From the NCBI RefSeq assembly GCF_015206885.1, contig NZ_JADEXY010000007.1:1-59438 (forward strand): 59,438 bases of DNA. The letters are read 5' to 3'. Positions 32,886-43,045 of this stretch are shown in pieces (positions within the stretch are counted from its first letter, which is position 1; each line of letters opens with the position of its first letter). A model generated the notes under the pieces. It did not search any database, was not told the DNA's origin, and saw only the letters and a program-made list of their open reading frames with translations. This DNA comes from Microcystis aeruginosa LEGE 91341. Its GTDB lineage: Bacteria; Cyanobacteriota; Cyanobacteriia; Cyanobacteriales; Microcystaceae. The position numbers and the translations under genes are program-made.

Positions 32886-34331
32886 CTAATAGTGCCGTGG
32901 AGTATAAACCCACTGCTTGGTTTTACCCTGCTCAATCAGGCGAGTTTTACTAGATCCGATCAAAATTATGGTTCGCATATCCGCGTCGTTAATAGTCATA
33001 TCCTCTAGGAATTTCACCGTCACTGTTTCCCCTTTTCGTCCTAAATTACGCGCTAATACCACGGGAGTTTGCGGCGATCGCCATTGTAATAAAATCTCTT
33101 TTGCCTTCTCTAATTGCCAAGTGCGCTCTTGAGACACAGGATTATAAAATGCGATCGCTAAATCTGCCCGGGCTGCTAACTCAATACGCTGAGAAATCAC
33201 CTGCCAAGATTTGAGAATGTCTGATAGGGAAATCGCACAAAAATCATGGCCTAAAGGTGCGCCAACCCTGGCAGCCGCCGCCTGCATGGCCGAAATCCCC
33301 GGACAGACCTGAATGGCCACCTGCTGCCATTCCTGTTTTGCTTTTTTTTCTAATACCTCAAACACGGCCGCAGCCATGGCATAAATTCCAGGATCTCCGG
33401 AGGAAACTAAGACAACCGATCGCCCCTTAGCCGCTAAATCTAGGGCAATTTCCGCGCGATCGAGTTCCACCCGATTATCCGATTCATGGCGGACAATTTC
33501 TGGGTTTCTCAAGTATTCTACCAAATCCAAATAGGTTTTATAACCCACCCAATCCGTGGCTTTTTCTAACACTTCTCGAACTTCCGGCGACATCCAATTT
33601 AGCGCACCCGGTCCAGTTCCGACTATGGCTAATTTACCTTGACTTTCCTGGGCAAAATCCCCTGATGAAAAACTGGATTTTTCCTTAATTGGCTGGCTTT
33701 CCTCACAGAGATAAACTAAACAGGTATTGCTAGGTTTTGCCAAGTTTAAGTTATTTTTATCTATAATCTCAATGCTCAATTTTGCTGTTGATGAAATTGG
33801 TAAACTACTATTTTTTAACCAGTCCGCTTCACCGATTAATTTTACTTTTTCACCTGCCAATAAATCGGACAGAAACTTCTTAGCATCATCGGGATTAACT
33901 AACTGATAACCCTGTGGTGGCGATAATAAAGTAGTTTTAAATCTAATATCACCAGTGGTAGTAATTGCGGGGGAAATTTGCCAAACTGAGGCAATTTGAC
34001 GAGCGAGATCATTAACCCCTTGTAAACCCCCCAACAAAGGCACTACGGCGCTGCCATCTTCTGCGATTGCTAATACAGGCGGTTCTTGCCATTTATTAGT
34101 TAATAAAGGTGCTAAAGTGCGAATTAAAATACCCGCCGCACAAATGCCAATAATTGGCGTTCCCGTCTGGAAAAATTCTCGCACCGTTTCGCCAAAATTA
34201 GTATAGGTAAAATCAGCCGACTGGGTACGATTTATTAACCCATAAATCACTGCTTCCTGTAGGACCATTTGCACTTGACGAGCCACGGGAATGCTGGTTT
34301 CTCCTAAAATGAGAATAGCTGGAGGTTTCAT
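32886..34331 (-). CDS. cobJ: CbiG-CobJ fusion (precorrin-3B C17-methyltransferase)
   Basis: A 481-residue cobalamin-pathway enzyme. The N-terminal 170 residues are CbiG-like (ILGETSIPVARQVQM, GTPIIGICAAGILIRTLAPLL, PLLGGLQGVNDLARQIA). After a linker comes the SAM-dependent CobJ domain: KLAIVGTGPGALNWMSPEV, VLVSSGDPGIYAMAAAVFE, CPGISAMQAAAARVGAPLGHDFCAISLSD. The fusion couples ring contraction with delta-lactone opening and is usual in cyanobacteria. Its ATG overlaps the upstream Uma2 gene by 4 bases (ATGA). The C-terminus (KTRLIEQGKTKQWVYTPRHY) is intact but ends directly against a family B end. Confidence 0.9.
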   Translation of the reverse strand: MKPPAILILGETSIPVARQVQMVLQEAVIYGLINRTQSADFTYTNFGETVREFFQTGTPIIGICAAGILIRTLAPLLTNKWQEPPVLAIAEDGSAVVPLLGGLQGVNDLARQIASVWQISPAITTTGDIRFKTTLLSPPQGYQLVNPDDAKKFLSDLLAGEKVKLIGEADWLKNSSLPISSTAKLSIEIIDKNNLNLAKPSNTCLVYLCEESQPIKEKSSFSSGDFAQESQGKLAIVGTGPGALNWMSPEVREVLEKATDWVGYKTYLDLVEYLRNPEIVRHESDNRVELDRAEIALDLAAKGRSVVLVSSGDPGIYAMAAAVFEVLEKKAKQEWQQVAIQVCPGISAMQAAAARVGAPLGHDFCAISLSDILKSWQVISQRIELAARADLAIAFYNPVSQERTWQLEKAKEILLQWRSPQTPVVLARNLGRKGETVTVKFLEDMTINDADMRTIILIGSSKTRLIEQGKTKQWVYTPRHY

Positions 34332-35080
34332 TTAGCTTCCCCTGACTGCGCTGCGGTTAACTTTTGGACAAATTCTTGATGTTCTACCGAGTTAATTCCA
34401 GCCTTTAAGATGTCCAACACCCGTGACATATTGCCGTTGAGCATGGCAGATTCGACAAGCTCACTGCAAGCTGAAATATCTAACCACAAACCCGGAAATA
34501 CTAGAGAGCAAATCACTCCTTCTTGGTTGGGTAACAAAGAAATATAATCGCCATTTTCTAAACTAAACCAATCAATTTTTTGATCAAATACTTGCCAAAC
34601 AAGGTATTCTTGAATGCCACCGCGCCGATAAGCACGTTTTTTATCCCCTAAATCTATGGCGGCACTACTAGCGGCAATTTCTACCACTAATTCCGGCGAT
34701 CCTTCTAGGTATCCCTCTGCACTTAGGGTTGATTTCCCCCCGCTTTCTTGACTAATTAATAACACCCCATCCGGCTGTAGTTCGTTGTCGATATCCAAGC
34801 GGACTGTTGGCTCAATACCCATTTGTACTTGGGGTGTAGCCGCTTGATAAACTCCCAACCAAGTGATTAAACGTCCGTGGGGTTCAGCATGAAATTTAAA
34901 CCTTAATGGCGATGCCATATACACAACTCCTTCGATCAGTTCGGCTTTTTTTAATCCTGGCATAGCTTGATAACGGCACTCGAATTCGGGACAAATTAAG
35001 CGATCCCCATTTTCTAAAGGGGGTAAATGTTGAGTGGTTACAGTCTGAGAAGTTAAGGATTTAACTGGGGAAGAAGTCAT
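34328..35080 (-). CDS. Uma2 family (DUF820) endonuclease-like protein
   Basis: A 250-residue protein of the PD-(D/E)xK-like Uma2 family, hugely expanded in cyanobacteria. Seen: ELIEGVVYMASPLRFKFHAEPHGRLITWLG, then DIDNELQPDGVLLI (catalytic Asp region), and ELVVEIAASSAAIDLGDKKRAYRRGGIQEYLVWQV, with the E-x-A/K-type active segment and the K-R-x-x-Y motif. I chose the ATG at 35080 because the 51 residues before it are low-complexity and unlike the family. It runs into cobJ with a 4-base overlap, an odd partner for a cobalamin gene. The biological role of Uma2 proteins is not established. Confidence 0.85.
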   Translation of the reverse strand: MTSSPVKSLTSQTVTTQHLPPLENGDRLICPEFECRYQAMPGLKKAELIEGVVYMASPLRFKFHAEPHGRLITWLGVYQAATPQVQMGIEPTVRLDIDNELQPDGVLLISQESGGKSTLSAEGYLEGSPELVVEIAASSAAIDLGDKKRAYRRGGIQEYLVWQVFDQKIDWFSLENGDYISLLPNQEGVICSLVFPGLWLDISACSELVESAMLNGNMSRVLDILKAGINSVEHQEFVQKLTAAQSGEAK

Positions 35081-35237
35081 GGTGGCAGTCTTTGGGAACA
35101 AAACAGCATTGATTTTATTATAGATTGTTTCATTGGACTTCTTGAGGGATTTAATTTTTAAATGAAATTTCGCCAGAATTCCTGAGTTTTTAGCGATGGG
35201 ATGAATGGCGACCAACAGATAGACAATTACCAAAAAC

Positions 35238-35337
35238 TATAGCATTTATCTTAGTGATGAGGTACAAAGTTTTCCTTTTCGGAAGTCGGTAGTCGATACC
35301 AAATTAGGTTACACTTCATCTAGTTATGAGAAATGCT
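35238..35337. repeat. Worn family C-like element
   Basis: CTATAGCATTTATC...GAGGTACAAAG at one end and GAGAAATGCT at the other. The inner block (GTCGATACCAAATTAGG, then TTCATCT-GTTATGAGAAA) is shared with 13320-13375. The rest of the gap 35081-35451 shows only ACTGATAACTGAT words just before the next gene. Confidence 0.5.
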
Positions 35338-35451
35338 GTCATAACTGATACAGCGAGCCTAAATGAAAGGTAAACGTCCTCTTCTCGAGCCTACCCATTC
35401 ACGAGTCAATTAGGCACACTATAACTGATAACTGATAATCGATAACTGATA

Positions 35452-36159
35452 ATGTTGGTTCCCCTTACCCGTCAATCGATCGAGCAAATTGTCCCAATTA
35501 TCGCCACAGGCCCCCAGTACGCCCACTATTGGGGTAAATGGTCTGATTTTCTGCGCCGTTTATTTATTTCTATCATCGCTCTCACCGCAGCTTGGTTAAT
35601 CGGTAATTTATTCGGCCCTGGTGGTTTAACGATTAAACTGATTTTCGACATTATCGCCGGTTTATATTGGCTCTGGGGTCCGGTCTATTGGGCCAGTGTT
35701 CGCAATAATACCTATCGTCGTCTTCCCTACGGGGGGTTTTGGCGCGGTCGCGTTTTCGATGCTTTTGTAACCGAGGAATTAATCGGGGAAGAAGAAAGGG
35801 TAAATAAACGCGGGGAATTAGAGATTATCGAAAATCGCCAGCGCTGTATTAATCTAGAAATCGGTGATCAAACTGGCTTTTCGGCGATCGTTCGCGCTCC
35901 CCTCAAACGCATCCATAAATCGATCCGTCCCGGGATGGTGGCCGAAGCTTTGTTAATGTCTCGAGACCCCGATTTAGGGGATATCAATCAGCTTTCTGAT
36001 GTCCATCTTCCCCAACTCGACCAGTGGATAGGGGAATATCCTGTGCTGCGACGGGATATTTTTCAGCAAGTTAGTCGAGAATTAGGAGGGGGAAAAGAAC
36101 CCCGGACAAAACCTTCTCGTTACTCTAATAATGTCATCCGAAGACGCAAAACCCGTTAA
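35452..36159 (+). CDS. Conserved cyanobacterial membrane protein
   Basis: A 235-residue protein. Two membrane helices lie at about 35-52 (LFISIIALTAAWLIGNLFG) and 58-80 (LIFDIIAGLYWLWGPVYWA). A soluble C-terminal domain (about 95-200, FDAFVTEELIGEEERVNKRGELEII ... IGDQTGFSAIVRAPLKRIHKSIRPGM) and a basic tail (NNVIRRRKTR) follow. Orthologues occur across cyanobacteria and are sometimes mislabelled phosphate ABC permease; I see no ABC permease motif. Function unknown. Confidence 0.75.
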   Translation: MLVPLTRQSIEQIVPIIATGPQYAHYWGKWSDFLRRLFISIIALTAAWLIGNLFGPGGLTIKLIFDIIAGLYWLWGPVYWASVRNNTYRRLPYGGFWRGRVFDAFVTEELIGEEERVNKRGELEIIENRQRCINLEIGDQTGFSAIVRAPLKRIHKSIRPGMVAEALLMSRDPDLGDINQLSDVHLPQLDQWIGEYPVLRRDIFQQVSRELGGGKEPRTKPSRYSNNVIRRRKTR

Positions 36160-36308
36160 TTTTTCGGCGATCATTGAAAAAACACCGATTTCTCGGCTAT
36201 CAATGAGTAATAATCAATTAAATGGTCTATTTACAGAGTTTATGCCATTTAATCCTTATTTTTGCCGTTTTTGAACCATCAAAAATTAATTACGCAGGAG
36301 GTTTAATA

Positions 36309-36404
36309 TATAGCGTTTTTCAGTCTGATGAGGTACAAAAGTTATGGGTTTTAGGCAAAAGGGAAGAAAAATAAGCGTACCTCACTAGCTTAGGAAACGC
36401 TATA
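36309..36404. mobile_element. Miniature inverted-repeat element, family C (at a duplication border)
   Basis: Complete TATAGCGTTT ... AAACGCTATA ends. Its right end overlaps TATAATGTTAATTGAGCT, the first bases shared with the DNA upstream of the intact DUF29 gene (24617). The element thus marks the left border of the duplicated DUF29 segment. Confidence 0.75.
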
Positions 36405-36435
36405 ATGTTAATTGAGCTGAGAAGGAGATAAATCG

Positions 36436-36644
36436 ATGACGGCATCCTATGAGTAAGACTTTGGACTTTGGGCCGAACAAATGGCCGATTTATTAGCCTC
36501 CGGTCGGTTTTCCGAGTTAGATATTGAGAATTTAGTCGAACAGGTGCGGGATTTGTCGAAACGGGAGCGCGATCGCTTACTCGCTAGTGTGAGATTAATT
36601 TCGCATCATTTATTAAAGTGGGACTATCAACCTCAACGGCGATC
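36436..36644 (+). pseudogene. Broken DUF29 paralogue
   Basis: Near-identical to 24653-24860 including the GAAGGAG ribosome site. Codon 7 is TAA where the intact copy has CAA (Gln). Homology ends at CGGCGATC (36644), where the intact gene continues in its 3' half. What follows to 36756 is unrelated low-complexity sequence. A downstream ATG (36481) could start a 91-residue fragment, but half the domain is gone. Confidence 0.85.
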
Positions 36645-36883
36645 CCGTAGGGCGGTTTCATTTAAATTAAGTACAGCTGATTTTGAGTCAATAAATTTGA
36701 CTGAAGATTCTCAAGTTTATCTTTCTCTAACTAAAAGAGTTAGTCACAATAATTAATCTTTAATCTTCTGCTCATATTTATTATGAAGAGATTGATACAG
36801 CTTGTTAACAAACCACTAAAAGCCTATCTCTCTTGAAATTGTCTGAGAGTACATCCTGTTAATTTAGCTGATTTTTCTGCTTC

Positions 36884-37279
36884 TTACGTCGATAAAACTA
36901 TCAGTTTTTTCCAACGTTCAGCTAACCACCTCTGTCCCTCCGTTATTGAGAGAAAACCCAGAAGACACATCAAATATCCTACAATAATATTTGTTAAAGT
37001 AGGCATAAGTGCGGGTAAATATTTTTCTCGCAAATTTTCATACTTCGGTTGACAAATGAAATCACGACATTTATTAAGAACAATAGCAAACTAACGAAAA
37101 TCATCATTATCTTCTACTCCTTTAATACTGTTACGAGGGGCAATAGATTCAGGAGCATCTGCTAAATCTACCTCCCATTCCTCAATAATATCAAGTGCAA
37201 TTAAAGCGTTCTCATTGTCGGCAAATTCAATACGGTACTGATCAATTTTTTCTGGTGTTAAACGAGTTGCATCTGACAT
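36884..37279 (-). pseudogene. Small membrane-tail protein interrupted by TAG
   Basis: The ATG at 37279 opens 62 codons (MSDATRLTPEKIDQYRIEF, ALDIIEEWEVDLADA) ending in TAG at 37091-37093. The same frame continues open for 68 more codons (FAIVLNKCRDFICQPKYENL, then a hydrophobic LMPTLTNIIVGYLMCLLGFL) to TAA at 36884. The two halves look like one protein of about 131 residues of a cyanobacterial family I cannot name. The 62-residue piece alone could be a real short product. Confidence 0.5.
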
Positions 37280-37681
37280 AATATGATCCTTAAAGCCAAA
37301 ACCAATTTTTTCCCATTATCTCAGCTTATTAGCTCCTAATCCCAGCAAAGCAAAAAAGCGGTTAAGGATGTCGTGAGGACAATCCCTCGCTTTAGCTTGT
37401 CTACAACTTTATAATCGTCTCGTCGCTAACGGTTTTGACTTTACCGATCGCAAGTTAATCCAGTCGAGATTAGCTTAGAAGACTAAGAAGAAGCGAATTT
37501 TTGGGGATGAGAATTTACTTTTGTCAAAAATCATTACATATTCGCAACAAAATAAACTTTTTTGATCAAATTAATGTACCATACTTAGATAAGGTGATCA
37601 ATTATTTTGACCGCCGAGATTTTTAATCATTATAAGATTGTTTCCCTAATTGCCAAATTAACAATTACATACCGAAAAACA
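37280..37681. other. Gene-poor stretch with one coding-like relic
   Basis: About 400 bases. Positions 37377-37478 (plus) form an open frame without a start, GQSLALACLQLYNRLVANGF and so on to TAG, that looks like the tail of an unidentified protein. The 200 bases before the DUF1350 gene are AT-rich and should contain its promoter; I do not see a clear -35/-10 pair. Confidence 0.4.
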
Positions 37682-38611
37682 ATGACAGCAGAATTTAAGT
37701 TTATTCCCCTGCAATTTAACTGGGCTGCTATCAATCCTAAACCTATTGGGGTTGTCTATTTTATCGGTGGTGCTTTCTTCGGCACTTTTCCCAATCTGTT
37801 CTATCGTTATCTACTCAAACAAGTCTTTGAACGGGGCTATACTATTATTGCTATTCCCTATCGTTTTACTTTTCGCCATTGGAATGTTTCCATAGAAATG
37901 GTCAAAGATTTGATTGGATTGAGAAAGGCTATTTATGAAGAAGCTAAGTTTTTAGGCTATGAAGATAACCTTAATTTGTACTTAGAGGATCCCACTGCTG
38001 GTAATCCTAATTATTTTTGGATGGGCCATAGTTTAGGGTGTAAATATATCTCCCTTTTAGAGGTTTTAAGTGATGTGGAAAACACAGAACTAGAACAGGT
38101 TTTGAGTGGTTGTGTCGGGAAAAATCAAGCCGAAGATATTCAAAAATCGCTGAATAATACCGATATTCATACCGTATCTTTGAAAAATCAACCCTCACTT
38201 TTACTGGCTCCTGTAATTGCTGGCATAGATAGCGCAATTCCCATAGCTGCCCTAGCTAAATTAGTGCAGAGTTTGGGTTTAGACGTACAACCAAACGTGC
38301 AGGAAACCCGTTGTTTAATTAGCAATAGTAAGCTATTTCGACTCTTGGAAATTATCGCATTTGCTAAGGATCTACAGGCTAAAGATACGGTAGCCTGGTT
38401 CATTAAAGAACTAAGTCAACAACTCTTAAAACCAGTAGTTCCCTTAGCCAATCGCGGCCATCTAGCACCCCTTGGCTGGCGCAATGGCGACCAAGAATTA
38501 GCCGATAATGTGATTAAATCAATCCAGGAATTACGCGCTAAACTTATCTCCTGTTATCCCCAAAGTCAGGAAAAAGAGGAAGTCTTAATGAAAATGATTT
38601 CTGAACATTAA
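37682..38611 (+). CDS. DUF1350 family alpha/beta-hydrolase-like protein
   Basis: A 309-residue protein of the DUF1350 family shared by cyanobacteria and chloroplasts. The alpha/beta-hydrolase core is visible: the first strand (GVVYFIGGAFFGTFPNLFYRYLL), then a nucleophile elbow-like FWMGHSLGCKY with Ser at the usual place. The C-terminal part has VPLANRGHLAPLGW with a candidate catalytic His. The ATG at 37682 is chosen; the longer frame starts with TTG and adds 25 poor residues. Its stop overlaps that of the convergent uridine phosphorylase gene by 4 bases. Substrate unknown. Confidence 0.8.
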   Translation: MTAEFKFIPLQFNWAAINPKPIGVVYFIGGAFFGTFPNLFYRYLLKQVFERGYTIIAIPYRFTFRHWNVSIEMVKDLIGLRKAIYEEAKFLGYEDNLNLYLEDPTAGNPNYFWMGHSLGCKYISLLEVLSDVENTELEQVLSGCVGKNQAEDIQKSLNNTDIHTVSLKNQPSLLLAPVIAGIDSAIPIAALAKLVQSLGLDVQPNVQETRCLISNSKLFRLLEIIAFAKDLQAKDTVAWFIKELSQQLLKPVVPLANRGHLAPLGWRNGDQELADNVIKSIQELRAKLISCYPQSQEKEEVLMKMISEH

Positions 38612-39411
38612 TCAATTGAGGATAGGGAGAGGTTAGTAACAGTCAATATTGCCACCTGAATCGCTTTTTCGATGGCCTGTTGTTTGCTTTCTAAACTAAT
38701 CCCTTCCTCTTTGCTTCTTTCGGCAATCACAGCACAAATACAAGCGGCAGTAAATCCATAAACCCCCGCCATTTTCAATAAAGTCCCCGCTTCCATTTCA
38801 TAATTGAGAATATTTAAACGTCGATATTCTTCCGTAATTCCCTCTAAATGGCGCTGAAGATAAGGGTTAGCAGAAGACACAATTCTTTCCTGTCCTTCAT
38901 AAAAACTATCCACAGAAGCGGTAATACCTAAATGATAATTTACTCCCAAAAATTGAGCCGATTTGACTAGAGCAACTGTCAAAAAAGGATCCGCCACTGC
39001 GGGATATTCCGGAGGAGCAATATCATTAGCTGCACCTTGCCTACATAAAGCCGCTTGGGAGATAATAATATCACCAATTTTTATTCTATTTTGAATTGCG
39101 CCACAAGTACCAATACGAATAATAGTTTTAATTCCCACCTGTATTAATTCATTAACCACAATACTCAAAGATGGCGCACCCATGCCACTGGTAGCCAGAA
39201 GGATTGGGGTAGAATTATCTAGATAGCCAAGATAACTATTTAATCCGCGATAATCCGATAGTAAACGTGCATTTTGTAAATAATTTTCAGCAATATAGCG
39301 TGAGCGTTCTGGTTCCCCCGATAATAGGGTGATAGTCGGTTTTACTGTGCCTAAATCCTCACTGCTAAAGTTGAGATGATAGGGTTTTTGGTGAGATAAG
39401 ATATTGGACAT
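38608..39411 (-). CDS. udp: Uridine phosphorylase (PNP/UDP family)
   Basis: A 267-residue nucleoside phosphorylase splitting uridine to uracil and ribose-1-phosphate (pyrimidine salvage). Seen: the phosphate loop (LSGEPERSRYIAENY), the family signature around SGMGAPSLSIVVNELIQVGIKTIIRIGTCG, and the ribose/base site YEMEAGTLLKMAGVYG with the conserved E-M-E. The late VIAERS segment also fits Udp. Assignment to uridine rather than purine nucleosides rests on the Udp-like YEMEAGTL and length. Convergent with the DUF1350 gene. Confidence 0.85.
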   Translation of the reverse strand: MSNILSHQKPYHLNFSSEDLGTVKPTITLLSGEPERSRYIAENYLQNARLLSDYRGLNSYLGYLDNSTPILLATSGMGAPSLSIVVNELIQVGIKTIIRIGTCGAIQNRIKIGDIIISQAALCRQGAANDIAPPEYPAVADPFLTVALVKSAQFLGVNYHLGITASVDSFYEGQERIVSSANPYLQRHLEGITEEYRRLNILNYEMEAGTLLKMAGVYGFTAACICAVIAERSKEEGISLESKQQAIEKAIQVAILTVTNLSLSSID

Positions 39412-39522
39412 TTAAATTAAATTAAGAGCAGTTACTTTGGTTAAATAGGCTTTTGGTTATTATAACAACTTGAGGTTTAAATTGAAATTAAATATTTAAT
39501 TATTGACAGAAGAGAATCAAGC

Positions 39523-40167
39523 TTAAGGACGACTATTGATGTTAAGTTCTTGCACTAATTTCTGTACTGTGGTTGAGGGATTGGCATCAAAAGGATGTTT
39601 TTTTGCTTCATCTCTATCTTGAATAAGTTTTGCTGTATTAGTGATTGCTGTTGTCTGGTATGGCTTTAATTTTTCGTACATATCCTCTCGATTTTTTGCA
39701 TATTTTTCTTTCTTGTTTAATAATCCATACTTTTTCATCTGGGTATTTAAAATTTTTTGGTATTTACTTCGGGATGTGGCAATATCCAGATATTGAAAGT
39801 GTAAAATAAACCAAATTTCAAAAGCTTCATTAGAATAGGCAATCTTGATGTTTTTTTGTTTAGCCAGTCTTTCCGCTTGATTAAATTGCTCTTTAGAACA
39901 GTTATCTTTATCAAAAACACACCAGATTTGATCGAATGAGTCATCTTGTTTTAGATTATCTATAATCTTAATAGCTTTTTCGACTAAACTCAAGCTATTT
40001 TTACCTTCACCTCGCACCGTAACTTCAATTTTCTTAGGAACATCAAAAGCCTTAAAATAGTTAACTTCAGTTTTTTCTCCCTCGCAAACAATTAAAAATC
40101 TTTTTCTTGTTTTTCTAGTCTTAGTTTGGCGACGCAAATAATCAGAAGTATTCCTGTTGTTACTCAT
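39523..40167 (-). CDS. RloB/AbiLii-like TOPRIM-type effector
   Basis: A 214-residue basic protein of the RloB family. After a Lys/Arg-rich start (RRQTKTRKTRKRF) comes FLIVCEGEKTEVNYFKAF, holding the TOPRIM-like Glu. About 70 residues later is WCVFDKDN, the D-x-D-type metal site, then FEIWFILHFQ. Such proteins are probable nucleases acting with the upstream ATPase. The start is ATG at 40167, 1 base after the ATPase stop; a TTG 12 bases earlier also overlaps. In-order, tightly coupled pair: an abortive-infection-type system. Confidence 0.85.
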   Translation of the reverse strand: MSNNRNTSDYLRRQTKTRKTRKRFLIVCEGEKTEVNYFKAFDVPKKIEVTVRGEGKNSLSLVEKAIKIIDNLKQDDSFDQIWCVFDKDNCSKEQFNQAERLAKQKNIKIAYSNEAFEIWFILHFQYLDIATSRSKYQKILNTQMKKYGLLNKKEKYAKNREDMYEKLKPYQTTAITNTAKLIQDRDEAKKHPFDANPSTTVQKLVQELNINSRP

Positions 40168-40168
40168 A

Positions 40169-41461
40169 CTAATTACCAATAATTGTACTTAAATCACCAA
40201 TAAAAGGTATTGCTCCATAACGACCTTGAATATAATCTTTTTCAAAGGGATTATTATTATTAATATCAGCAAATTCCACCAAAGAATATAAATCTGTTGC
40301 TCCTTGATGATTTTTTTCGGTAAACCAAATTTGATCCCTCCTTAAAAATTTATAACTAAGTAAATTAATATCGTGAGTAGTAAAAATAAGTTGAGCATTT
40401 TTGGGATTAGTTTTCTGAGAATTAAATAATTCGATTATATTTCTAGTCATTAGAGGATGAAGTCTGGCATCCAATTCATCAATTACTAAAACTTCCCCTC
40501 TTTGCAAAGTGTCTAAAATCGGTGCTGACAGAGCAAAAATCTTTTTAGTTCCATCAGATTCATGTTTGTCCATATCAAAAATTTCTAACTCAATCATTTT
40601 ACCTGTTGAGTCATACTTTGGATGATAGGTTTTTATGGTAGCGGACTTTATTTCACCGCTAGAGTCACTGATGATATTTCTGACAACATCCTGTAAATCT
40701 TGCGGGAAACTATCTAAGGAAATTTTTCTCGTTTCTGTTTCTAGGTTCAGATTGTCAATACTTAAATCTAATTTTTTAATTAACTTAGTCACATCATAAA
40801 TCAAATCTTGTCTATCAGAAAGATACTCAAGCGTAATCGCTTTTAATAATTCCACATTTAACCCAGACACAACACCTAAGTGACTAAACCAAGAGACAAT
40901 TTCCACCGCTAGAGAATCATTAAATTGAGCCGCTAGTGATAAAAAGAGAGTATTTTTTTTTGTCAATCCTCTTAGTATATTACCTTGTTCAATATTTTTG
41001 CTATATTCTATTTTATCGCCTTGCCGATTAAAAATTTTAGTTTCACGACTTCTGGGCGTACAAAATAACCATTCGGAAACTACTCGCTTTTGAGTTGCTT
41101 CAAATCCATATCTATAAGTTTTGTTTTTTAGCTGAAAAACTATTTCAAAAAAGGATGGTTTATCAACAGTTTCGGTACTTAATCTAAAGTCTTCCACATC
41201 TATTTTGTCAGTGATTTGTAATTTTGCAGAATTCATGACAAACCGTCGCATAAAATTGAATGCCAGAATTAAATTACTCTTACCACTGGCATTTGCTCCA
41301 TAAATAGCGGCACTTTTCAGTAAACTAAATTGTTGATTAACCTTAAAAACATTATTTTTATCAAGCTCATCATTACTACAGGCATCCTCCACCGCTACCA
41401 TGCTGAGAGTGACTACATCTTTAAAAGAGCGATAATTGCCGACACTAAATCCGATGAGCAT
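40169..41461 (-). CDS. AbiLi/RloA-like AAA ATPase
   Basis: A 430-residue ABC/SMC-type ATPase of the AAA_15/21 group. Walker A is GANASGKSNL (about residue 57) after a typical NYRSFKD start. The signature/Walker B region reads FALSAPILDTLQRGEVLVIDELDARLHPL, with the switch His in IFTTHDINLL. It is the sensor/motor half of the RloA-RloB (AbiL) pair, restricting phage by abortive infection in lactococcal homologues. Both genes are intact. A 168-base gap upstream contains only the chlN terminator. Confidence 0.88.
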   Translation of the reverse strand: MLIGFSVGNYRSFKDVVTLSMVAVEDACSNDELDKNNVFKVNQQFSLLKSAAIYGANASGKSNLILAFNFMRRFVMNSAKLQITDKIDVEDFRLSTETVDKPSFFEIVFQLKNKTYRYGFEATQKRVVSEWLFCTPRSRETKIFNRQGDKIEYSKNIEQGNILRGLTKKNTLFLSLAAQFNDSLAVEIVSWFSHLGVVSGLNVELLKAITLEYLSDRQDLIYDVTKLIKKLDLSIDNLNLETETRKISLDSFPQDLQDVVRNIISDSSGEIKSATIKTYHPKYDSTGKMIELEIFDMDKHESDGTKKIFALSAPILDTLQRGEVLVIDELDARLHPLMTRNIIELFNSQKTNPKNAQLIFTTHDINLLSYKFLRRDQIWFTEKNHQGATDLYSLVEFADINNNNPFEKDYIQGRYGAIPFIGDLSTIIGN

Positions 41462-41572
41462 TGCATATTAACCCTAACAGTCTCTAAGGAATAAAGGAGA
41501 CGATACTTTTATTTTATGCACTTGTTGAGCATTTGAACAAGAATTGTCCTCAGAATCAGCAAACAATCACTG

Positions 41573-41602
41573 AAAAAGGTAAGGAATTGATTTTCCTTAC
41601 CT
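41573..41602 (-). terminator. Intrinsic terminator of chlN
   Basis: Read on the minus strand, AGGTAAGGAA - AATC - AATTCCTTACCT followed by TTTTT, starting 28 bases after the chlN stop. A perfect stem with a U-tract; it closes the chlL-DUF5331-chlN unit. Confidence 0.85.
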
Positions 41603-41629
41603 GATGATTGTAGCCTTTTGAAAACAAAT

Positions 41630-43045
<1,416 letters not shown>

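Noticed and set aside
32625-33008. 127-codon plus-strand frame between the ClC and cobJ genes
   Set aside because: It runs through a family B end and antisense into cobJ; residues look random.
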